The notes under the pieces are model-generated. The model ran no database searches. It worked only from the letters and a program-made list of their open reading frames with translations, and was not told the origin of the DNA. The position numbers and the translations under genes were made by a program. From NCBI GenBank assembly GCA_903882805.1, contig CAIRYK010000001.1:1-43128 (forward strand): DNA of 43,128 nt. Reading direction: 5' to 3'. This document shows positions 27,501 through 35,973 of the stretch, in pieces (within the stretch, counting starts at the first letter, position 1; each line of letters begins with the position of its first letter). The DNA is from an uncultured Bacteroidota bacterium (GTDB taxonomy: Bacteria > Bacteroidota > Bacteroidia > Chitinophagales > Chitinophagaceae).

Positions 27501-29714
27501 CCTACCGGTTGTTTTGCAAACGAACTTATTACTGTCATCGCTCCACCTGCGGCAATTAGCGGCGCAAACACTGTATGCAGCGGAAACACAAGTTTATACA
27601 CAAGTAGTGGAGTGGGAACCTGGAGCAGTTCAGCTACCGGTGTTGCAATCATTGATTCAACCACAGGTTTGTGCTCAGCAATCATCGCCGGAACATCTAT
27701 AATTTCCTACACCGCCAGCCCAACTTGCTATAGTACAAAACCAGTAACCATCTATGCATCGCCCGCTGCTATAGCCGGTGTAAGAACTATATGTCCGGGA
27801 GGTAACACCCTACTATCCAATGCAATCGCAGGCGGAGTTTGGACTTCTTCAAATAGCCTTGCCAATGTAAACAGCAGTACTGGAAGAGTGTATGGAGTAG
27901 GCATAGGCGCCTGCAATATCACGTATGCCCTACCAACAGGTTGCCGCACACTCACTACCGTAACTATCAACCCAACCGTTCCCAACCTTGGGCCATCGCT
28001 TGTTTGTACAGGTTCCACCATCACGCTTACCAATAGCATTCCCGGCGGCGCATGGCTAAGTTCTGATATTGCACATGCCACTGTTTCAGGAGGCGTTGTC
28101 ACCGGTGTTGCTACCGGTGTTGCTATTATTACCTACACCACTCCATCGGGCTGCTATGCAACCACAAACATCACCGTTATCGCCTCGCCGGCGGCTATTG
28201 CCGGGCTAAACCAGATATGCAGGGCTGCAAGTGCAACATTGTCGTGCGCAACGCCGGGGGGGCGCTGGCAAAGCTCAGATACCATAATTGCCACAATCGA
28301 CTCAGTAACGGGTAATGCATCTGGCATAAACGCAGGCGCTACGGTAATTACATATCGCGTAGGATCAGGTTGTTTTGCGTTAAAAACACTGACTGTACAT
28401 CCACTACCAGCAATCATTGTTGGCGATACTACCCTATGCCTGGGCTCCTCCACAATACTCACCAATTCCTCAGCCGGCGGCAACTGGCGTGTAACAGGGT
28501 CGCTAATTGCACATATAAATTCTACTACCGGAACGATAACGGGCATTGGCATTGGTCGCGAAACGGTTTCGTATACGCTCCCAACGGGTTGCGCAACTAC
28601 TGCATCTATGCGCATTCTGGAAAAGCCAACTAATAAAATTGTGACCGGCGGCGGGGCCTATTGTACAGGCGGAAGCGGCGTCGCGGTTCGTTTGCTATTA
28701 GCAGATACCGGCAATAACTATCAACTATATCACGGTTCAACTCCGGTTGGCAGTATCCTGTTGGGTACAGGAGCAGACATCGACTTTGGCTTGCAAACGC
28801 TATCCGGCTTCTATAACGTAACAGCCATAAATATTGCCACATACTGTGCCGCTAAAATGAACGACAGTGTATCTATTGCGCTGCTACCACTACCTATACC
28901 TTATCCGCTTAGTGGCGGCGGCAGATATTGTGCTGTGGATACTGGCTTGCATATAGGCATCATCAACTCAGAAACAGGAATAAATTATCAGCTACTAAAA
29001 AACGGCACACCATTTGGTTTCCCATACGCGGGCAATGGAGCAGCGCTTGATTTTGGCTTATTTTCCGCCGCAGGCATGTACGCGGTATCGGCAATAAATA
29101 CAACTACCGGTTGCGCCAACAATATGACTGGCGGCGCCTCTATAGCCATAGACACCCCAAGAACGCCGAATGTATCAATTAGTTTTCAAGAGGGCGCCAG
29201 CACGCTATTCGACACTTTAAAAGCAACGGTATCGAACATTGATACGGGACTAACCTATCAGTGGGTAATAAACGGAACCTACGTTGGCGGCGCTAACAGT
29301 CCAACTTTTATTACCGACTTGCTCCGTCGTAGCGATTCTGTAAGTTGTCTGGTTGTTGCCAACTCCTATTGCGGGGATAATTTAGGAGGCGCTTCCAAAA
29401 TAATCAATAAAAAATCAGTTGGGATAAAACCAGTTGCCACCAACAACCTTTTGGTAAATGTATTTCCAAATCCTACCGACGGAAATTTCAGTCTGTTTGT
29501 TTCAGGTATACCTACCAATTGTAAAAACATCCAGTTATTTATCACAGACCTTTCTGGTCGAACTTTCTATAAAGAACAATGTACGTGCTCTAATGCCCAA
29601 TTTAATAAAGAATTTAGTTTGGGCGCCCAACTACAACCCGGCATCTATATGTTGGTAATAGCATCTGACGACTACCTTATTAACGAACACATCGCACTTG
29701 CAGTAAAGCAGTAA
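24543..29714 (+). CDS. Giant secreted Big_2-repeat protein with T9SS sorting domain
   Basis: The 1723-aa product has a signal peptide (cut near AIA-Q at about 31-32). An N-terminal beta-propeller-like region (about 35-330) follows, then an untyped Ig-like domain. About 13 repeats of 65-70 residues come next (about 420-1360). Each repeat carries G-x(4,5)-C-x-G, then GG-x-W-x-SSN, A-x-I, TG-x-x-x-G, ITY and PTGC, a bacterial Ig-like (Big_2) pattern with two conserved Cys that could form a disulfide. Two further repeats (GGGAYCTGG and GGGRYCAVD) and one Ig/PKD-like domain follow. The tail VFPNPTDGNFSLF is a type A T9SS sorting domain. Only this protein and the one at 32125-35925 carry this repeat here. 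It is probably a surface adhesin or matrix protein. Confidence 0.88.
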   Translation: MPFIKKWTLVRSIISFFHLTILALMPSVAIAQFTWSNLTVLQVGPGTTNAATQIAAVEYTTSGVQTYSVALPSSGAETITNSGSATSEGAMSLSAERDRLVIQGYNAAAGVTGVASTSATVNPRVLYTINPTGAYGLAGSSTTLYNSNNIRGGTASGLDYFGCGTPSGISYFNTNTANLTSSITNTRAVQIFNGQIYFSSSSGAYLGVSKLGSGINTTTGQSATLLANSSSAFGFSISPDGAILYLADDASGIKRYIQSGAAYILDYTVNGTNSRGLCVDYSGANPIIYATTAAPTYGNNIIKITDIGAGSPVTVIATAPANHVFRGIQFSPSCEASIAISTTTVCPGAGATVTITGNPTGIVSYNINGGATMTATITNNGILNFPTGPLTTNSTYNLLTINTTACSSSSITGSATVTVNTIPAITGSPALCEGTTTLQSNPTTGGVWISSNNAVATIGTTGLVTGVSAGTTIITYSTSCGSAERVVTVNPLPPTIFGDSAICVGVTALFSNSVAGGTWASSNTLLADINSTSGVVTGITSGTAVITYTLPSGCYTTKPLTINPLPIAITGPDAICTGSETNLYSAGSGLWSSGSPAIATVGSLDGRLNGITDGIAVITYTLPTGCLTTKTISVHPTPTAISGVTNICVGNSTPMSNTLSGGSWASSNALVATIDPVTGSISGLTAGTTIITYSMPTGCYTIRTFSVLPLPGSLSSLSSDFCVGSTAAYTNSVGGGVWSSSNIAVATIGSASGLLSCAAIGTSTITYSLPTGCYSILQVTIGSSPAAIVGPENICMGLPAVYTDATLSGQWSSSNNSIATIGTATGIATTITPGTATITYQITPYCLTSKTITIHALPGSIIGSTDVCVGQSIFLNNTSTGNWTSSATYTATVDSISGRVTGLSSGSATITFTTPAGCIATKSINVNPTPSIIGLSRICPGVPVAYNTDITGGTWLSSLTGVAVISSISGIVTGISIGTTILTYHLPTGCFANELITVIAPPAAISGANTVCSGNTSLYTSSGVGTWSSSATGVAIIDSTTGLCSAIIAGTSIISYTASPTCYSTKPVTIYASPAAIAGVRTICPGGNTLLSNAIAGGVWTSSNSLANVNSSTGRVYGVGIGACNITYALPTGCRTLTTVTINPTVPNLGPSLVCTGSTITLTNSIPGGAWLSSDIAHATVSGGVVTGVATGVAIITYTTPSGCYATTNITVIASPAAIAGLNQICRAASATLSCATPGGRWQSSDTIIATIDSVTGNASGINAGATVITYRVGSGCFALKTLTVHPLPAIIVGDTTLCLGSSTILTNSSAGGNWRVTGSLIAHINSTTGTITGIGIGRETVSYTLPTGCATTASMRILEKPTNKIVTGGGAYCTGGSGVAVRLLLADTGNNYQLYHGSTPVGSILLGTGADIDFGLQTLSGFYNVTAINIATYCAAKMNDSVSIALLPLPIPYPLSGGGRYCAVDTGLHIGIINSETGINYQLLKNGTPFGFPYAGNGAALDFGLFSAAGMYAVSAINTTTGCANNMTGGASIAIDTPRTPNVSISFQEGASTLFDTLKATVSNIDTGLTYQWVINGTYVGGANSPTFITDLLRRSDSVSCLVVANSYCGDNLGGASKIINKKSVGIKPVATNNLLVNVFPNPTDGNFSLFVSGIPTNCKNIQLFITDLSGRTFYKEQCTCSNAQFNKEFSLGAQLQPGIYMLVIASDDYLINEHIALAVKQ

Positions 29715-30086
29715 GATCATACAACCTTTAATGCAGCAACATACGATACCTACGGCATAGGGACAACGTATTTCGATTGGTATAACCATTCCATGCCAAC
29801 GGCATTGTTACTACGAATTTAAAAAAATCATCACACCCTCTGGCGCGAGTATTCCGCAGGATCACTCGTACCAAATGGGCAATAAAGCATTGCGCACTAT
29901 CTTGCCTCTACAGGGCATTCCCACGTCCACGTTATTTCGAGGGGCTACACCCCTCGCTAAGGTATGTAGCCCTTTCAGAGCATCCCAGCGTTCTGGTTGT
30001 ACAGAATACAAAAAAATCGCTACACGCCTTTTTTTTCACTAATAAAAATAAAAAACACCTAACTTTACTTGTATAAATATCGCGCT
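29715..30086. other. Intergenic spacer with two REP-like hairpins
   Basis: No gene is visible in this 370-base spacer. It contains the hairpin CGAGTATTCCGCAGGATCACTCG (within 29840-29871), which recurs at 31689-31720. A second hairpin lies at 29938-29956, with stem CGAGGGG/CCCCTCG and loop CTACA. It is followed by a GTAGCCCTTTCAGAG sequence. A weak -7-like TAACTTTA (30060-30067) lies in front of the next gene. Confidence 0.5.
29840..29871. repeat. REP-like hairpin repeat, copy 1 (copy 2 at 31689-31720)
   Basis: The 32-base element has CGAGT and ACTCG arms with an inner TCC-GCA-GGA. Copy 2 differs by one base in the core and also at its last base, and lies in the next intergenic spacer. Flanks are unrelated, which is typical for mobile hairpin repeats. 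No REP transposase is visible in the window. Confidence 0.7.
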
Positions 30087-31643
30087 ATGAAAACTATCCT
30101 CACCCTCCTATTCCTTACATATAGCATAATGCAAGCACAAGCACAAATACAATGGCAACGATGCTACGGAGGCAGCGGTGGCGAGTTTGGTTATGCTATT
30201 AGAACCACCTATGACGGCGGATATATTTTGATAGGCTATACGGATTCTAATGACGGAGATGTAAGCGGCGGACACGGAAGCACTGATGCGTGGGTCGTAA
30301 AGATTACCGCAACAGGAGCTATAGAATGGCAAAAATGTTATGGTGGCAGCAGTAGTGATTATGCTTATGATATTAGGCAGACCCCCGATAGCGGCTATAT
30401 TGTGGTGGGTAGTACACATTCCAACGATGGCGATGTAGCGGGCAACCACGGCTATAGCGATTTGTGGGTATTCAAAATAACGGCTACCGGAGCGCTGCAG
30501 TGGCAAAAATGCCTGGGTGGTAATAGCGGAGAAGGCGCCTATGCAGTTGGGTTAACAAACGACGGTGGCTATATTATAGCCGGTAATACAGCTTCTAATA
30601 ATAATGGTGACGTGATTGGTAACCACGGCGCAAGTGATGAATGGATAGTAAAACTAACTGCAACCGGTAGCATAGTGTGGGCAAAGTGCTATGGAGGCTC
30701 CGCCACTGACTATACTGCGTCTGTGCAGCAAACCTATGATGGCGGTTACATAGTAGGCGGCACCTCAAAGTCGGTAGACGGGGATGTAACCGCTCATCGT
30801 GGACCTGATACCAACCCCAACCTTTGGGTAATAAAAATAACGGATACCGGTAGGCTGGAATGGGAGCGATCGCTGGGGCACTATTCCGGGTTTGGGTCAT
30901 TTGGACAATTCGGAGGAACAACTATCCAAACAAGTGATAGCGGTTATGTATCGGGTGGAACAACCAATTCGGGTGGAGATGATGTTACAGGCTTTATAGG
31001 TGTTGCCAATCGTAATACAAATGGCTGGGTAGTAAAACTAAACAGGAGCGGAGCTAAACAATGGGATAGATGTGTGGCATCGACCGATGGCACTGGAATA
31101 AATGCTATAGTTCAAAATGCCGACGCTGGATATACTTTTGCGGGTGGTGATGGTAGTAATATATACGATTCCAGAGCTTTATTGGGGAAACTTTCTAAAA
31201 TCGGCATTATTGATTGGACATCCAGATACGGAGGTAGACCAGATACCTCACACCTACCTACAGGTACGGTTTTTAATGCGGTAGCCTTAGCCACCGATGG
31301 CACCGCTATAGCCGCAGGATATACAGATGCTATAGATGGCGATGTTTCCGGCAACCATGGTTATGAAGATTGTTGGGTTGTAAAGTTTGGCGAACATAGT
31401 AGTGTAGTTATTAGCGGAAAGACAGTATCATTTACCATTTCCCCCAATCCTGCAAGCCATATATTGAATATTAGTGGGTCCACAATCATTAACCGCGTAA
31501 GCATCATAAACACATTGGGACAGCGGTTGTTAAGCAGCGACTATAGCGCAAACAGTGTTCAAATAGATATATCGGCATTGCCATGCGGCATGTACTTTGT
31601 AAAAGTAAATGATACAGAAACAGTTAAGTTTTTGAAGGAGTAA
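30087..31643 (+). CDS. Secreted repeat protein of beta-propeller type with T9SS sorting domain
   Basis: From ATG 30087 the product has 518 aa; the frame reaches back to a TTG at 30069, but the ATG gives a proper signal peptide (MKTILTLLFLTYSIMQAQA, cut before Q). About seven repeats of 57-60 residues follow, with the core WQKCYGGS......DGGYI..G.T.SNDGDV.GNHG..D.WVVKI...G. These are the glycine-rich repeats seen in secreted Bacteroidota and Archaea proteins and are expected to form a propeller-like fold. The tail starts FTISPNPASHILNI and ends with VKFLKE, a type A T9SS sorting domain. It lies between the two Big_2-repeat proteins and reads in the same direction as the first. Confidence 0.85.
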   Translation: MKTILTLLFLTYSIMQAQAQIQWQRCYGGSGGEFGYAIRTTYDGGYILIGYTDSNDGDVSGGHGSTDAWVVKITATGAIEWQKCYGGSSSDYAYDIRQTPDSGYIVVGSTHSNDGDVAGNHGYSDLWVFKITATGALQWQKCLGGNSGEGAYAVGLTNDGGYIIAGNTASNNNGDVIGNHGASDEWIVKLTATGSIVWAKCYGGSATDYTASVQQTYDGGYIVGGTSKSVDGDVTAHRGPDTNPNLWVIKITDTGRLEWERSLGHYSGFGSFGQFGGTTIQTSDSGYVSGGTTNSGGDDVTGFIGVANRNTNGWVVKLNRSGAKQWDRCVASTDGTGINAIVQNADAGYTFAGGDGSNIYDSRALLGKLSKIGIIDWTSRYGGRPDTSHLPTGTVFNAVALATDGTAIAAGYTDAIDGDVSGNHGYEDCWVVKFGEHSSVVISGKTVSFTISPNPASHILNISGSTIINRVSIINTLGQRLLSSDYSANSVQIDISALPCGMYFVKVNDTETVKFLKE

Positions 31644-32071
31644 GGAAGGCGACAAAACGCATCGCTACAGTATTATTCCCTTACCCACCTGGCGCGAGTG
31701 TTCCGCAGGATCACTCGTATCTTGCTAAAGTAACCGGTTTGTAACCGGCGTTACATCCAACTCACGCATTTATTATCAGGCAATTATTGTAAACATTCCA
31801 GTTCAAGCATATTTTTTGGATACAGGCTTATACAGGCATCGGGTTCAAAATATATAATTATACACAGCCAGCCTTACTGCCTGGATGCATGAAGTTACTT
31901 TGCTGAGTTGTTTTTTCAGCATACAATACCTCCGGAAATAAAACGACAAGTTAATGCCATAGGCATCAAATGTTTACAGTAGCTATCTCAATAGAATTAT
32001 CGATGCTTTAGGCATCGAGTGTACCGCCCACTTTGGCGATAATCTAACAAGCGCCTATTCCTCAAAACACA
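31644..32071. other. Intergenic spacer with REP-like repeats
   Basis: No gene is present. The spacer contains copy 2 of the REP-like hairpin (31689-31720) and a GTAACCGG-rich stretch just after it. Two short hairpins with related sequence follow: ATGCC-ATA-GGCAT (31954-31966) and CGATGC-TTTAG-GCATCG (32001-32017). Hairpins of this ATGCC/GGCAT type are common intergenic repeats in Bacteroidota. Confidence 0.5.
31689..31720. repeat. REP-like hairpin repeat, copy 2
   Basis: This is the second copy of the element at 29840-29871. The hairpin CGAGTG-T-TCC-GCA-GGA-T-CACTCG is perfect apart from one T:T pair. Confidence 0.7.
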
Positions 32072-32102
32072 AAAGGGGCCGTCCATTACAGACAGCCCCT
32101 TT
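32072..32102 (-). terminator. Rho-independent terminator of the 1266-aa repeat protein gene
   Basis: The stem is AAAGGGGC (32072-32079) with GCCCCTTT (32095-32102), extended by an inner GTC/GAC past one mismatch. On the minus strand it follows the stop by 22 bases and is followed by TTTTGTGTTTTG. Confidence 0.85.
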
Positions 32103-32124
32103 CATTTCATTTATCCAAATCGCA

Positions 32125-35100
32125 TTACTTGCTCAACACAAAATGGAACACCTTAGTTTCATTTGTTGAATGGAGGTTCAACAGATACATACCATTGGCA
32201 AGGTTGCCATCAATCTGCACTTTTTCGCTGAGGACGCCACTTACAGCAGTAGCCTTCGCACTATATACAACTTGACCGAGCATATTCACTACCTCAATTG
32301 TAGCATCTTCATCTTTACTGGAAGCGAATGTTCCCTTTAAAGTAAACTCGCCCTTGTTCGGGTTAGGTATTAAGGTAAATTCCTGATCGCCCATTTCAAT
32401 TGCCGTTTGAGCCTGCCTGCACGAGTTTACTGAAATACCCAAGGTAGCGGTACAGCCGGTTGCCGGAATGGTATAAGAAACAGTAGCTATACCTACCGAA
32501 CGACCTATAACTGCACCGGTAGACGAGCCAACACTTGCTATCAATGACCTGTTGCTACTCCAGTAGCCGCCGCTTATAGCATCGCTTACAATCATGGTAT
32601 CGCCTAAGCAAATATTGGTCGATCCCGAAATAGGCGCCAACGGATTAACAGTTATGTTTGATGTAGTTATGCAACCTGTGGGCAGTAAATAGCTAATTAC
32701 TGTAGTACCAACGCCTACCCCTGTTACCGTACCCGAACGGAAATCGACAGTGGCTACACCAGATGAGCTGCTGATAAAATATCCGCAGCACTCGGAATTG
32801 GTAAGCGTTATCTGCTGCCCTGAACATACGCTCGATGGACCGGTGAGCAATGACAATCGATAAACATAAAATTGGGATACGGTATATCCACCTGCAGGGA
32901 AACGGTAGGTGATATATACTGTACCGCCTGTAACTCCGAATATAAGGCCAGATGCAGAACCAATGGTGGCTATGGTTGTGTTACCGCTTATCCAGGTGCC
33001 GCCAGTTACAGGGTTAGAGATCGATTTGCTTTGCCCTACACACAATGATGTATCTCCGGATATTGCAGGCACATGGTTCACTGTCATGGTAACCATAGCT
33101 GCGCAGCCTGTTGTGGTAGTGAACGTGATTTGCGCTGCGCCTGCTACCACACCGGTAACCTGGCCCGTACCCGACCCTACTGTCGCCACCCTGGTATTGC
33201 TGCTCGACCACGCGCCGGTGCCAGATGTTGTAAGCGTAACAACCTGACCTTCAACAATATTCGTAGTGCCTGTTATAGCAGAAAGTGCATTCACCGTCAA
33301 CGGCAGCGTTGCCCTACAGCCATTGGCCGTATACGATATTATGCTATAGCCATTAGCTACCCCATTTACAATACCGGTACCCGAACCTATTGTGGCTATC
33401 AAACCGCTTGTACTACTCCATATACCGCCAGTTATGGCATTGGTGAGCGTGACCGTTTGACCGCGACATATACTGGAAGATCCACCGATTGCGCTAACAG
33501 CTACTACTGTGAGCGTATTTACTGCTACACAACCTGTAGGCAATGAATAAGAAATAATGACTACTCCGCTTGAAACGCCGCTTACAACGCCGGTAGATGA
33601 ACCTACGGTAGCAAGAGTTATATCGCTACTACTCCATCCGCCGCCAACAATTGCATTGGTAAGCAGTGTAGTTTGACCCTGGCACAAACTTGATGCGCCG
33701 ACTATCGCGGCAAGATTATTAACCGTAACTGTAAAAGTAGCCCTACAGCCGTTGGCCGTATACGATATTGTGGTAAAGCCACTGCCTATACCATTTACAA
33801 CGCCGGTTGCCGAACCTATTGTGGCTATCAAGCCGCTTGTACTGCTCCATATACCGCCGCTTATGGCATTGGTGAGCGTGACCGTTTGACCGCGACATAT
33901 ACTGGAAGATCCGCCGATTGCGCTAACAGCTACTATTGTGAGCGTCTTTAACGCCACACAGCCTGTAGGTAATGTATAAGATATATTTACTGCTCCTGCA
34001 GCAATGCCGCTAACCAGACCAGTAGAAGAACCCACCGTTGCAAGCGAAATATCGCTACTGGTCCATCTGCCGCCGGTGAGGGTATTAGTTAATGTGGTAG
34101 TTTGACCCTGACATACGCTCGATGCGCCGGCTATGGCCACAAGATTGCTGACGGTAACTGTATAGGTAGCTCTGCAGCCCCCTGCTGTATAGGATATAGC
34201 CGTAACTCCTGCGCCTGCTCCGGTAACAATACCTGTACCAGTGCCTACTCTTGCTATCAGTGTGCTGCCGCTTGTCCATACTCCGCCGGTTGTGCTGTCT
34301 GTTAGTGTTGCAGACTCGCCAAGACAGATACGATTTGAGCCTTGTATAGATGATACGCTGTTTACAGATACCGATTTTGTAGCCGCACAGCCAGCAGCCG
34401 TAGAATAAGTGATAACTGCAACGCCGGTCGAAACTCCACTTACAATGCCCGTGGAAGAACCCACCAACGCAATGCCTGTACTACCGCTCAGCCATTTGCC
34501 GCCTGTAGTGGCATCGGTCAGTGTAATCGTTGCTGCTCTGCACACTGAGTTCAGACCGCCAATTGCAGCCGGTGTAACAGAAACAGTTACTGCCTTTGTG
34601 ACCCTGCAGCCCGTACCCAAAGCATAAGTAATAATAGCCGACCCTGCCGCAACACCTGTAACAATACCTGTAGCGCTGCCCACTGTAGCCTTCGCAACAG
34701 CGCTACTGCTCCATACGCCGCCTGTTGTACTATTGCTGAAGGCAGTAGTTGCGCCCATACATAAAATGCCTATACCGGTAGTAGGCGTAGACAAAGAACC
34801 TACCGTAACAACAGCCGTAACATAAGCAGTTGACACTCTGTAGGTAATAGTAGCTGTACCCGCAACCACACCGGTAACAATGCCGGATGCTGAACCGATA
34901 GTAGCTATAGCAGTATTGCTACTGCTCCATGTACCGCCAGCAGTAATATCTGAAAGCGTAGATGTGCTGCCAGTGCAAACTGTGGTAATACCAGTGATGG
35001 GCGAAATGCCGCCGCCGGTAACTGTTACAGATTTTGTAACTACCGCGCTGCCGCAACTATTGGTAACGTTGTAGCTTATAGTAGCTGTGCCTGCAGCAAC

Positions 35101-35925
35101 ACCGGTTACTACACCGGTAGCCGTGCCTACAGTAGCCTTAGCCGTATTGCTACTGCTCCATACACCGCCCATAGCGGTATTACTTAAGGTAATAGTTGCG
35201 CTAACTGCAACCGTACCGAGCCCGGTTATAGCGCCCACCACGGGAGCAGAACTAATAAGAGTGATTTTTATACCCGGAGTAAATTGGTTATAAGTACTAT
35301 TATTTGTAGTTAAGGCACAGCGATACCAACTTGTGGTAGTAACCGTTGCTGTATATGTTGCTGTTGTAGCGCCTGGCACATTGCTCCAGGATACGCTATC
35401 TGTAGACGCCTGCCACTTATAAACCATAGCCGCACCTGTTACATTCATCGACAAAGAAGTTGTAACCGAACATGAACCGCTTGTAGAAGTAGCCCGCGTT
35501 GCCAAACCCTGCACAGAGCCGGCAAGAACACCATCTACAACCATATTTGCAGAAGGATTAATATCCGTACGTAAATACAGATTTCCACTACCTGCATCAA
35601 AAAAACCAGCGGTCAGGGTTGCAGAGTTCCTTACAGATAATAGCGCCCTTAAAAACGTGGAATCTGTTGTATTTGAAACAAAGTTATAAAATACAGCGCT
35701 ACCAATGCTACCTGCTACTGTTCCCTTTAATCCATTGGCAGTTGCCAGTACAGTACCTGTAGTATCTGTATAGGCTCCGTTATTAGCCAAATAGTAATTG
35801 TTTACGACCGTTTTCAGAGGCCCAGATGCAACAACTTTCATACCAGATGAAATGTTCATCGTATTTTGTGCGTGCAAAACCTGAATAAACAAAATACATA
35901 CGACTATTAATAATGATTTTATCAT
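32125..35925 (-). CDS. Giant secreted Big_2-repeat protein with T9SS sorting domain
   Basis: The 1266-aa product has a signal peptide (cut near VLHA-Q). An N-terminal domain of about 120 residues follows (NNYYLANNGAYTD, then RTDINPSANMVVDG). An Ig-like segment (SCSVTTSLSM..WYRCALTTN) comes next, then about 13 Big_2-type repeats of 68-72 residues. Each repeat has CxG near its start and GGxWSSx, TGxVxG, ISYT and GC, as in the protein at 24543-29714. The final domain starts FTLIPNPNKGEF and ends FHFVLSK, a type A T9SS sorting signal. Repeats 6-9 alternate between two subtypes, with a 429-base duplication visible on the DNA. A 48-base gap to the upstream interrupted gene suggests one operon with the DUF1566-type genes. 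It is probably an adhesin or surface-layer protein. Confidence 0.88.
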   Translation of the reverse strand: MIKSLLIVVCILFIQVLHAQNTMNISSGMKVVASGPLKTVVNNYYLANNGAYTDTTGTVLATANGLKGTVAGSIGSAVFYNFVSNTTDSTFLRALLSVRNSATLTAGFFDAGSGNLYLRTDINPSANMVVDGVLAGSVQGLATRATSTSGSCSVTTSLSMNVTGAAMVYKWQASTDSVSWSNVPGATTATYTATVTTTSWYRCALTTNNSTYNQFTPGIKITLISSAPVVGAITGLGTVAVSATITLSNTAMGGVWSSSNTAKATVGTATGVVTGVAAGTATISYNVTNSCGSAVVTKSVTVTGGGISPITGITTVCTGSTSTLSDITAGGTWSSSNTAIATIGSASGIVTGVVAGTATITYRVSTAYVTAVVTVGSLSTPTTGIGILCMGATTAFSNSTTGGVWSSSAVAKATVGSATGIVTGVAAGSAIITYALGTGCRVTKAVTVSVTPAAIGGLNSVCRAATITLTDATTGGKWLSGSTGIALVGSSTGIVSGVSTGVAVITYSTAAGCAATKSVSVNSVSSIQGSNRICLGESATLTDSTTGGVWTSGSTLIARVGTGTGIVTGAGAGVTAISYTAGGCRATYTVTVSNLVAIAGASSVCQGQTTTLTNTLTGGRWTSSDISLATVGSSTGLVSGIAAGAVNISYTLPTGCVALKTLTIVAVSAIGGSSSICRGQTVTLTNAISGGIWSSTSGLIATIGSATGVVNGIGSGFTTISYTANGCRATFTVTVNNLAAIVGASSLCQGQTTLLTNAIVGGGWSSSDITLATVGSSTGVVSGVSSGVVIISYSLPTGCVAVNTLTVVAVSAIGGSSSICRGQTVTLTNAITGGIWSSTSGLIATIGSGTGIVNGVANGYSIISYTANGCRATLPLTVNALSAITGTTNIVEGQVVTLTTSGTGAWSSSNTRVATVGSGTGQVTGVVAGAAQITFTTTTGCAAMVTMTVNHVPAISGDTSLCVGQSKSISNPVTGGTWISGNTTIATIGSASGLIFGVTGGTVYITYRFPAGGYTVSQFYVYRLSLLTGPSSVCSGQQITLTNSECCGYFISSSSGVATVDFRSGTVTGVGVGTTVISYLLPTGCITTSNITVNPLAPISGSTNICLGDTMIVSDAISGGYWSSNRSLIASVGSSTGAVIGRSVGIATVSYTIPATGCTATLGISVNSCRQAQTAIEMGDQEFTLIPNPNKGEFTLKGTFASSKDEDATIEVVNMLGQVVYSAKATAVSGVLSEKVQIDGNLANGMYLLNLHSTNETKVFHFVLSK
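33308..33969. repeat. Tandem 429-base duplication inside the 1266-aa gene
   Basis: Sequence from about 33308 to 33540 recurs at 33737-33969 with few differences. The offset of exactly 429 bases equals 143 codons, or two Big_2 repeats (71 + 72 residues). The neighbouring repeat about 33600 is also similar to the one 429 bases further on. Confidence 0.8.
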
Positions 35926-35973
35926 ATATTATTTTTATATTATTGTAATTAAAACATTTTTTTATACTAATAG

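Noticed and set aside
28154..28615. 153-codon minus-strand frame inside the 1723-aa gene
   Set aside because: Shadow of the Big_2 repeats; the same low-complexity pattern appears in many antisense frames of these repeats.
30069..30086. TTG start of the 518-aa protein
   Set aside because: The ATG at 30087 begins a standard signal peptide.
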